Shown one piece after another: positions 1 through 5,146 of a DNA stretch of 5,146 bases. Position numbers and translations under genes: made by a program. Source of the DNA: CAADGY01 sp035714225 (GTDB lineage Bacteria; Acidobacteriota; Terriglobia; Bryobacterales; Bryobacteraceae); assembly GCA_035714225.1 (NCBI GenBank), contig DASTMK010000101.1:1-5146 (forward strand), read 5' to 3'. A model generated the notes under the pieces. That model was given only the letters and a program-made list of their open reading frames with translations, had not been told where the DNA came from and searched no databases. Each line of letters opens with the position of its first letter. Position 1 is the first letter of the stretch.

Positions 1-830
1 AGGTGCCGGGCATCCTTTTTGCGCTGGGCGTGTTGGCGCCGCGGGATATGGCGTGGCTCTGGGAAAAAATCGTTGATTTCTGCAAGGGCACACGAGCCGT
101 GCCCGGCGGAGATTCAGCCTGCGGGTTTGCAAATACCGCGATGCAACTCGCGCATCAAAAAATGCTGCCCGAGGTTCTTGCCGCGGTGGTCCGCGCTGCG
201 TCCGCCGTTCGAAGCCTGACCGCTTTCGAACAGGGAGCCGTTGGCCCCTCCAAGGACTGCGCGTATGAAGGTCCGATCCTCAAAGCCATTACGGGCCGCC
301 CCATCTCCATGGAAGGCAAATCCGCCACGTGCGCCCACTTCAGTTCCGTCGGGAACATAGCGGGAGCGGTGTGCGACCTCTGGAGCAACGTGTCGGTCCA
401 GAACATTCGTTTGCTATCCGGAAACGCACCGGAGGCGTACACCGAGCTGCTGGCATACGACTGCCGGCTGATGAACACAGCGGCTCGAAACGGCGAAGCG
501 AGGATCCTGCGCGATTGGTTCGTCAAATCCGACGAATGGTTGAGCCCGCAGGCCGCGGTCTTGTCTCCAAGGGCTGCTTTACGCATTGCGCGCCGGATCA
601 TGCACGAGCAGGACCCTTACCGGCGCACGGTTGCGGCGGCAGCGGAAGCCGTAGCGATCCTGCGCGAAGGAACTGATGCCGGACGGTGGACGCCCTCGAA
701 GAAAGAAAATCAGTGGCTGCAAAAGATTGAGGATGCAATCGCCGTCATGCCGGCCGATGATGCCGGCATGCTTCGAGAAGCCCGCGAAACATATGGTGCT
801 TTATTTCAGGACGACAGCTACGGTTTGTAG
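1..830 (+). CDS. mtaB: Methanol:corrinoid methyltransferase-like protein (MtaB family), C-terminal part
   Basis: MtaB proteins take the methyl group of methanol and pass it to the cobalt of a corrinoid carried by a partner protein (MtaC), using a zinc site in a TIM-barrel fold; they act in the cytoplasm. The reading frame is open to the left edge, and the GTG at 3 is probably an internal valine. About 275 residues are present against roughly 460 for the family, so some 180 N-terminal residues lie outside. Counting from the codon at 3, family-like blocks are GGDSACGFANTAM (35-47), GAVGPSKDCAYEGP (78-91), ISMEGKSATCAH (101-112), DLWSNVSVQN (125-134) and YDCRLMN (152-158). The known zinc ligands are one Glu and two Cys. 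C40 and C86 are the likely cysteines by position; the Glu would lie upstream of the window. No corrinoid protein gene follows. Family assignment is by recalled motifs; methanol as substrate is inferred, since bacterial homologues may use other methyl donors. Confidence 0.82.
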   Translation, partial: VPGILFALGVLAPRDMAWLWEKIVDFCKGTRAVPGGDSACGFANTAMQLAHQKMLPEVLAAVVRAASAVRSLTAFEQGAVGPSKDCAYEGPILKAITGRPISMEGKSATCAHFSSVGNIAGAVCDLWSNVSVQNIRLLSGNAPEAYTELLAYDCRLMNTAARNGEARILRDWFVKSDEWLSPQAAVLSPRAALRIARRIMHEQDPYRRTVAAAAEAVAILREGTDAGRWTPSKKENQWLQKIEDAIAVMPADDAGMLREARETYGALFQDDSYGL

Positions 831-913
831 GACTGCACGGCGTCAACCCACAGCCCGCAAGAGTTATCTGAGTTCCGTGCTGTTTGAAGGTTGGGCCTGA
901 GACAATCAATTAA

Positions 914-2056
914 ATGAAATTCAAGACCTTGGCGATCCATTCCGGCCACCGGAATGAAGAGCATTATGGCGCTGTCATGACGCCCGTCTACCAAACCTCT
1001 ACGTTTGCCTTCCGTGGCGTCAATGAACCTGGCCCGTTCGACTACTCCCGCAGCGGAAACCCCACCCGTAAAGCCCTCGAGGAATGCCTTGCGGCGCTGG
1101 AAGGAGGCAGCGCAGGTTTCGCGTTCGCCACAGGTATGGCAGCGGAAACAACCGCCCTGATGCTGTTTAATTCCGGCGACACGATTGTAGTCCACAACGA
1201 CCTGTATGGCGGCACCTACCGGCTTTTCGAGTCGGTGTTCCGCAGCAAAGGCCTTCGCGCCTGCTACGTCGACTTACGAGATACGGACACGCTGGAACGA
1301 ACGCTGCGCGACGGCGCGGCCGCGGTCTGGATCGAATCCCCCACGAATCCGTTGATGAACCTGGTTGATCTCCGGGCCACCGCCGATGCCGCGCACCGGC
1401 ACGGCGCGCTCGCCATTTGCGACAATACGTTTCTCTCGCCGTATTTCCAGCGACCGCTCGAATTTGGCGTCGACCTCGTTGTTCATTCCACAACGAAGTA
1501 CATCAACGGCCATTCCGACGTAGTGGGCGGCGCAATCATCGTCAAAGATGCCGGACTGGCGGAGCGTGTCGGATTTCTGCAAAACGCGATGGGGACGTGT
1601 GCCGGTCCACAGGATTGCTTTCTCGTGCTGCGAGGCATCAAGACATTGGCTCTTCGCATGGAAGAACACAATCGAAATGCTCTTGCCATTGCCGAATGGC
1701 TGAGCCATCATCCGAAAGTGGAGCGTGTGCTTCATCCCGGACTTCCATCGCATCCGCAGCACCAGCTTGCGCTCACTCAGATGCGAGGCTACGGAGGAAC
1801 CTTCTCCTTTCATATTCGCGGAGGACAGGAGGCAGCGTTCCGCGCGCTTTCCGGTGTTCGAGTATTCACACTCGCCGAATCGTTAGGCGGTGTCGAGTCG
1901 CTGATCGAACACCCCGCGACCATGACGCATGTGTCGATGCCGCCTGATGTCCGGGAAGCGATGGGCATCACCCCAAGTCTCATCCGCGTTTCGGTAGGCC
2001 TTGAGGATGTCGCCGACCTCATCGAAGACTTGAACACCGCCCTCGAAAGCGCCTGA
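914..2056 (+). CDS. metB: Trans-sulfuration PLP enzyme, cystathionine gamma-synthase / gamma-lyase family
   Basis: This is a cytoplasmic fold-type I PLP enzyme of the Cys/Met metabolism family. Gamma-synthase joins an activated homoserine to cysteine to give cystathionine on the way to methionine; gamma-lyase runs the reverse trans-sulfuration towards cysteine. The 380 residues match the usual full length. Visible landmarks are TPVYQTSTF (23-31), the YSRSGNPTR block (44-52) that contacts the PLP phosphate across the dimer, ATGMAA (72-77), the ring-stacking Tyr of DLYGGTY (Y98), the pyridine-binding Asp of CDNTF (D170), the Schiff-base lysine in HSTTKY (K195), and the carboxylate-binding Arg of IRVSVGLED (R358). 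Glu322 in LAESLGGVESL is typical of gamma-enzymes rather than beta-lyases. The ATG at 914 is chosen because the family N-terminus (KTLAIHSG) follows at once; no strong Shine-Dalgarno is visible. It lies 83 bases after the mtaB-like gene on the same strand. Synthase and lyase cannot be told apart by eye, so metB is a provisional symbol. Confidence 0.93.
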   Translation: MKFKTLAIHSGHRNEEHYGAVMTPVYQTSTFAFRGVNEPGPFDYSRSGNPTRKALEECLAALEGGSAGFAFATGMAAETTALMLFNSGDTIVVHNDLYGGTYRLFESVFRSKGLRACYVDLRDTDTLERTLRDGAAAVWIESPTNPLMNLVDLRATADAAHRHGALAICDNTFLSPYFQRPLEFGVDLVVHSTTKYINGHSDVVGGAIIVKDAGLAERVGFLQNAMGTCAGPQDCFLVLRGIKTLALRMEEHNRNALAIAEWLSHHPKVERVLHPGLPSHPQHQLALTQMRGYGGTFSFHIRGGQEAAFRALSGVRVFTLAESLGGVESLIEHPATMTHVSMPPDVREAMGITPSLIRVSVGLEDVADLIEDLNTALESA

Positions 2057-2069
2057 TGAACGCGCGCTG

Positions 2070-4658
2070 TTACTCGCAGCGGAGTGCCTGCAACGGATCT
2101 ACACGCATCGCCCGGCGTGCGGGCAAGTAGCTCGCCAGGAAACCGGATGCCGATAGCACAGCGGCGACGGCAGCGAAGCTGAGAGGGTCCGCCGGTGAGA
2201 TACCAAAGAGAAGGTTAGAGAGGTACCGGCCCAGTATCAGCGCGCCAGCGATTCCCATCGCCAAACCAAATGCGACCAGTTGCAGACCTTGGCTCAGCAC
2301 CAGCCGCAATACCTGTCCAGGCGAAGCGCCCAATGCCATCCGTATTCCGATTTCGCTTGTACGCTTCGCCACGGAGAACGCCAGCAAGCCGTAGACCCCG
2401 AGCGCTGCGAGAAGCAAGGCAGAAGCCGCAAAGCTTCCAAAAAGCACCGCGTCAAAGCGTGGATTCGCCGTGGTGGTAGCGATAATCTGCTCCATGCTTC
2501 GCATACGCTCGATGCGCTGCCCGGGAGCAACTTCCTTCACCTTGCGCCGGACTACTTCGGCGAACCCTTTCCCCGCATCCGCACGGATGACCCAGTTCAT
2601 CCCGCCGTCGTACCAGCGGGCTTGAGCGATGGGAATATACAAAGTCGGCCGCGCCGGTTCGGCGAGATGCAAGATTCTCATGTCGCCAATCACGCCGATG
2701 ACTTCGCGCGTTGCCTCACGCATGACCGGCTTTCCACGCAAGGTTCCCACCTCGATGCGATCCCCAATCGCGTTCCCGTGCGGCCACCACTGCCGTGACA
2801 GCGCCTCGTTGATCAGGACGACAGGCACTGTCTGCTCTGTGTCGAGCGCCGTAAAGCAGCGGCCGCGGCGCAACGGCGTGCTCATGGTCTCGAAGTAATC
2901 CGGCGTGACGAGACGTATCTCCATGCCGCCGATACTCTGTTCCGGGTGGCCGGCACGCTGCGCGGGAAAGTTATTCTTGCCGGCGAGCGGCAGAACGTTT
3001 ACCGCCGCCACGCGGCGCACGCCGGGTATCCCGGAGAATTGTTCGTGAAGCGTGGAGATCAGAGAATGATTCCGCGCGGCGCCCGCACCGGGCTCGGGCG
3101 GAGCGAAAAAGGTGAGCAGCCCTTCCGGCGTGAAACCCAGAGGCTGCCGGTTGAGGAGGTACAAACTATGCAGGAACAGCGCGGCGCCGATCAATAGGGC
3201 TGTGGCGGCGGCGATCTCGGAGACAACTAATATGCTCCGCAATCCTGTGCGCTCGCCGACTCCCCGCGCGGATTGTTTCAAAGTGCCCTGAATATTCGGC
3301 TGCGAAAACATCCAGGCGGGCGCCAGGGTAACCAGCAATCCCGCTACCAGCGTAATCCCGGCTGCAAACGCGAGGACCGGTAGGTCTACACGAATCGGGG
3401 CAGCAGAGGGCAAGGGGAATGGCAGGATCGCAAGGAAGAAGTCTAATAACCAATAAGCGCCCAACACTCCCGCTACACCTCCCGCGATACAGACGAGCAG
3501 GTTTTCCATCAGGAACTGCTGCAACAGGCGGCCGCGGCTGCATCCCAGCGCCAGACGCACGGAGATTTCTCTTTGGCGGGCAGACAGACGAGCCAACAGC
3601 AGACCTATCAAATTGAAGCATGCGATCGATAGCACCAATCCCACCGCGCCTGATAAAAGCAGGAGTTTGCCACGCACATCGCCGGTGAGCCACTCCTGGA
3701 AAGGGACCAGCGCGATGCCCTGATCCTGGCGCGCATATTCCGGATACGCACGGCGGAAAATCCCGGCAGCTGCGGCGGCTGCGGAGTTTGCCTGACGGCG
3801 ATCCACGCCAGGTGCCAGGCGGGAGATCACTTGTGTATTGGCCCCCAGATCTCCGAATCCCCCCGTCGCGTTCAACGGGATAAAGGCATCAGCCTGGTCC
3901 GGCAGCCAAAGATGCGGGGCCGCCACTCCGGCCACCATGTACGCCTTCCCGTCCAGCGCAACCACCTGGCCAACTGCGTCCGGACGCGCCTGCATAAGAC
4001 GCCGCCAAAGATCGTGACTCAGGATGACAGTACGGTCCGCCGTGGTGGAGGTGAATTCCCCGCCCATGGATAGCGGGACGTTCAATGTACGGAAGAATTC
4101 AGGTGTGATCCTTAAAGCAGCGATCCATTCCCGGCGGTCCCCGTAATCGAGACGCTTTTCCGACGGACCCTGCCGGCCGGCAACATCACTGAAAATTGCG
4201 GATTGCTGCTTTAGGGCTTCGTATTCGGGTAGCGTGACATCCCGCACCGTGTGCAGCAGGCGGCCAGACTCCGGATACGGCAGTGCGCGCAGCAGGACGG
4301 CATTCACCAGGCTGAACATCGCCGTGTTGGCGCCAATGCCCAGAGCCAGAGAAAGTATCGCCACCGCCGTGAAGCCGGGGCTCTTCCGCAAGAGCCGCAG
4401 TGAGTAGACGAAATCACGGACCAGATTTTCGAGTACCGGCAAGCCGCGCTGCTCGCGATACAGTTCCTGTACCGGCGCAAGCCCACCCAACATCACCAGT
4501 GCCTGACGTCTGGCTTCGCCGGGAGATAACCCCGCCCTCACACCTTCGTCAATATGCAGTTCGAGATGCGAGGCAAGCTCGGCGGCGAACTCCCGTTCAA
4601 TCCGCTCTCGCCCGAACAAACCTCGTGCGCGCATCAACCAGCGGCGCAACGTTCTCAT
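2070..4658 (-). CDS. ADOP-family duplicated MacB/FtsX-like permease, no ATPase
   Basis: This is an inner-membrane protein of 862 residues with the acidobacterial duplicated orphan permease layout: two MacB/FtsX permease units fused in one chain and no ATP-binding domain. Residues 1-75 form a soluble permease-prefix region (EREFAAELASHLELHIDEG). A first membrane segment lies at about 97-122, followed by a periplasmic MacB core domain to about 320. Membrane segments follow near 332-357, 385-412 and 427-450. The second unit starts with a segment near 475-502, then a second periplasmic domain (about 505-725), then segments near 738-765, 790-815 and 825-848. The duplicated cytoplasmic motif appears as REISVRLALGCS (363-374) and SEIGIRMALGAS (768-779), and the tail PARRAMRVDPLQAL is typical. 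The frame is open upstream to 4802, but ATG 4658 is preferred: it has AAGGAG five bases upstream, overlaps the padR stop as ATGA, and begins the family's usual N-terminus. Substrate and biological role are unknown; related MacB proteins move molecules by coupling to an ATPase. Confidence 0.93.
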   Translation of the reverse strand: MRTLRRWLMRARGLFGRERIEREFAAELASHLELHIDEGVRAGLSPGEARRQALVMLGGLAPVQELYREQRGLPVLENLVRDFVYSLRLLRKSPGFTAVAILSLALGIGANTAMFSLVNAVLLRALPYPESGRLLHTVRDVTLPEYEALKQQSAIFSDVAGRQGPSEKRLDYGDRREWIAALRITPEFFRTLNVPLSMGGEFTSTTADRTVILSHDLWRRLMQARPDAVGQVVALDGKAYMVAGVAAPHLWLPDQADAFIPLNATGGFGDLGANTQVISRLAPGVDRRQANSAAAAAAGIFRRAYPEYARQDQGIALVPFQEWLTGDVRGKLLLLSGAVGLVLSIACFNLIGLLLARLSARQREISVRLALGCSRGRLLQQFLMENLLVCIAGGVAGVLGAYWLLDFFLAILPFPLPSAAPIRVDLPVLAFAAGITLVAGLLVTLAPAWMFSQPNIQGTLKQSARGVGERTGLRSILVVSEIAAATALLIGAALFLHSLYLLNRQPLGFTPEGLLTFFAPPEPGAGAARNHSLISTLHEQFSGIPGVRRVAAVNVLPLAGKNNFPAQRAGHPEQSIGGMEIRLVTPDYFETMSTPLRRGRCFTALDTEQTVPVVLINEALSRQWWPHGNAIGDRIEVGTLRGKPVMREATREVIGVIGDMRILHLAEPARPTLYIPIAQARWYDGGMNWVIRADAGKGFAEVVRRKVKEVAPGQRIERMRSMEQIIATTTANPRFDAVLFGSFAASALLLAALGVYGLLAFSVAKRTSEIGIRMALGASPGQVLRLVLSQGLQLVAFGLAMGIAGALILGRYLSNLLFGISPADPLSFAAVAAVLSASGFLASYLPARRAMRVDPLQALRCE

Positions 4659-4999
4659 AGTGGCTCCTTCGCGGGATTCAGAAAGCGGGCGATGGTAGCG
4701 GCCGTCTCCTCCCACTCGCGCGCTTCGCGCTCTGCCAGCTTGCGCCCGGCACGCGTCAGCTTGTAGTACTTCGCCTTTCGATTGTTTTCCGAAACACCCC
4801 ACTCGGAAGCGATGGCGCCCTCCTGTTCAAGCTTGAGCAGGGCCGGATAGATCGTGCCGTAATTCACCGATAATCTGTCGCCGCTGGTAGCTTCGATTCG
4901 ACGGGCAATGCCATAGCCGTGCAGCGGTCCCATCGTTTCCAGAGTCTTCAGCACCATCAGGGCAAGAGTGCCCTGCCAGACATCGCTTTTCCTGCTCAT
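4655..4999 (-). CDS. PadR-family transcriptional repressor, acidobacterial subtype
   Basis: This is a 114-residue cytoplasmic DNA-binding protein with a PadR winged helix-turn-helix, the normal length for the short (s1) PadR class. Residues 8-40 (WQGTLALMVLKTLETMGPLHGYGIARRIEATSG) carry the family signature LHGYGI at 26-31. The recognition helix region is NYGTIYPALLKLEQEGAI (46-63), followed by the wing SEWGVSENNRKAKYYKLT (65-82). The C-terminal helix (about 83-107, REAREWEETAATIARFL) is the usual dimerisation segment. ATG 4999 is supported by AGGAAAG shortly upstream. The gene stops in an ATGA overlap with the ADOP permease start, so the two should be translated together. This PadR-permease pairing is characteristic of Acidobacteriota. 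By analogy with other PadR proteins it probably represses its own operon through the twin dyad immediately upstream and responds to a small molecule; neither the ligand nor the repression is shown by the sequence. Confidence 0.93.
   Translation of the reverse strand: MSRKSDVWQGTLALMVLKTLETMGPLHGYGIARRIEATSGDRLSVNYGTIYPALLKLEQEGAIASEWGVSENNRKAKYYKLTRAGRKLAEREAREWEETAATIARFLNPAKEPL
4664..4669 (-). promoter_or_regulatory. Shine-Dalgarno of the ADOP permease gene
   Basis: AAGGAG on the minus strand sits five bases before ATG 4658 and lies inside the last codons of padR. It decides the permease start in favour of 4658 over the upstream in-frame ATG at 4802, which would put 48 extra residues inside the padR reading region. 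Confidence 0.75.
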
Positions 5000-5002
5000 G
5001 GT

Positions 5003-5009
5003 CTTTCCT
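5003..5009 (-). promoter_or_regulatory. Shine-Dalgarno of padR
   Basis: AGGAAAG on the minus strand; its AGGA core is six bases from ATG 4999. It coincides with the outer arm of the palindrome (5004-5014), so operator and ribosome binding site share bases. Confidence 0.6.
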
Positions 5010-5056
5010 ATTGCTAACCAATACTACTGCTTGCCGTATTGGAATGCAATAGGAAA
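5004..5056. promoter_or_regulatory. Twin-dyad operator: 53-bp imperfect palindrome upstream of padR
   Basis: Outer arms TTTCCTATTGC (5004-5014) and GCAATAGGAAA (5046-5056) are perfect 11-bp inverted repeats. Inner arms CCAATAC (5018-5024) and GTATTGG (5036-5042) are perfect 7-bp inverted repeats about the same centre, 5030. Three unpaired bases separate inner and outer arms on each side, and an 11-base core lies in the middle. Read another way, there are two 15-bp dyads TATTG-N5-CAATA, at 5009-5023 and 5037-5051, with centres 28 bp apart. One overlaps the predicted -10 and the other the -35 of the padR promoter. A winged-helix dimer binding each dyad would block transcription, so autorepression by the adjacent PadR protein is the likely role. 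The symmetry is directly visible; the binding protein is inferred. Confidence 0.7.
5021..5049 (-). promoter_or_regulatory. Predicted sigma70-type promoter of the padR-permease operon
   Basis: On the minus strand, TTGCAT (5044-5049) serves as a -35 element and TAGTAT (5021-5026) as a -10 element, with a 17-base spacer. The -10 matches the TATAAT consensus at four of six positions; the -35 begins with the key TTG. Transcription would start near 5013-5015, leaving a leader of about 15 bases that holds the Shine-Dalgarno. Both elements are partly covered by the two dyads described separately. The prediction is by eye and the elements are imperfect. Confidence 0.5.
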
Positions 5057-5070
5057 AAAGACTGCGGAAA

Positions 5071-5094
5071 CGCTCCTCCCCCCTTAAGGGAGCG
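5071..5094. repeat. Short inverted repeat with CCCTTAAGGG palindrome
   Basis: CGCTCC (5071-5076) and GGAGCG (5089-5094) are a perfect 6-bp inverted repeat, and CCCTTAAGGG (5081-5090) inside it is a perfect 10-bp palindrome; the two overlap and cannot both pair fully. No T-tract follows directly on either strand, so it is not a convincing terminator. It would sit in the leader of a plus-strand gene starting at 5117, just before AAGGAG (5096-5101). Role unknown. Confidence 0.3.
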
Positions 5095-5116
5095 CAAGGA
5101 GCTACCATTCGGATAA

Positions 5117-5146
5117 ATGTCAAGGTGGGTTTTTGCCGTTCTCGCC
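5117..5146 (+). CDS. Possible start of a divergent gene with a signal-peptide-like N-terminus (partial)
   Basis: The last 30 bases read ATG then MSRWVFAVLA and run off the right edge. An arginine followed by an uninterrupted hydrophobic stretch is how exported or membrane proteins often begin. A TAA stop directly precedes the ATG in frame (5114-5116), so this is the first possible ATG of that frame. The nearest Shine-Dalgarno-like sequence, AAGGAG at 5096-5101, is 15 bases away, longer than usual. If real, the gene is divergent from padR with 117 bases between the starts, and shares the dyad-containing intergenic region. Ten residues are too few to name a product, and the frame could be chance. 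Confidence 0.35.
   Translation, partial: MSRWVFAVLA

Noticed and set aside
3..5. GTG at 3 as a true start of the MtaB-like protein.
   Set aside because: The protein would lack about 180 residues of the family, and the frame is open to the window edge, so the gene most likely begins outside.
155..601. Antisense open frame of 148 codons inside the mtaB-like gene, and similar long frames opposite or shifted within the other genes.
   Set aside because: Such frames are expected by chance in GC-rich coding DNA; the proteins resemble no family and the sense frames carry clear conserved motifs.
884..912. Promoter directly before the trans-sulfuration gene (TTGAAG at 884-889).
   Set aside because: At a 17-base spacing the -10 position reads CAATTA, a poor match that abuts the ATG; co-transcription with the upstream gene is simpler.
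4659..4802. 48-residue N-terminal extension of the permease, starting at ATG 4802.
   Set aside because: It lies wholly inside the padR reading region, does not look like the permease family's N-terminus, and a better start with AAGGAG exists at 4658.
5057..5094. Rho-independent terminator on the minus strand (hairpin 5071-5094 with the T-run complementary to 5054-5059).
   Set aside because: The T-rich stretch begins more than ten bases after the hairpin, so it does not fit an intrinsic terminator.
4827..5123. Minus-strand open frame of 98 codons spanning the padR promoter region.
   Set aside because: It overlaps the padR coding region in another frame and crosses the operator, promoter and Shine-Dalgarno of padR; no family resemblance.

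Overview
The window looks like a piece of an Acidobacteriota chromosome. The strongest evidence is a pair of minus-strand genes: a short PadR-type repressor of the acidobacterial subtype, translationally coupled to a large duplicated MacB/FtsX-like permease without an ATPase (the ADOP, 'acidobacterial duplicated orphan permease', architecture). This cassette is highly multiplied in Acidobacteriota and uncommon elsewhere. GC-rich coding sequence and tight packing fit that assignment, but no rRNA or other phylogenetic marker is present, so a genus cannot be given.

Left part, plus strand (1-2056): the C-terminal part of a methanol:corrinoid methyltransferase-like protein (MtaB family) enters from off the left edge and stops at 830. 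After 83 bases comes a complete PLP-dependent trans-sulfuration enzyme of the cystathionine gamma-synthase/gamma-lyase family (914-2056). The two are co-directional and could be co-transcribed. One handles methyl groups on a corrinoid and the other makes or breaks cystathionine, so a link through homocysteine and methionine is conceivable, but this is inference.

Middle and right part, minus strand (2070-4999): the ADOP permease (862 aa when started at 4658) converges on the PLP-enzyme gene with only 13 bases between the stop codons. Its start codon overlaps the PadR stop codon in an ATGA junction, so repressor and permease form one two-gene operon read right to left.

Right edge (5000-5146): the control region of that operon. 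It contains a 53-bp imperfect palindrome made of two copies of the dyad TATTG-N5-CAATA with centres 28 bp apart. One overlaps the predicted -10 element and the other the predicted -35 element of the padR promoter, the layout expected for an autoregulated repressor. A plus-strand reading frame starting at 5117 has a signal-peptide-like beginning and runs off the edge. If it is real, the operator lies in a divergent promoter region and may control both sides.

No tRNA, rRNA, CRISPR array, insertion sequence or phage gene was seen. The twin operator and the MtaB/trans-sulfuration pairing are the points most worth a second look.
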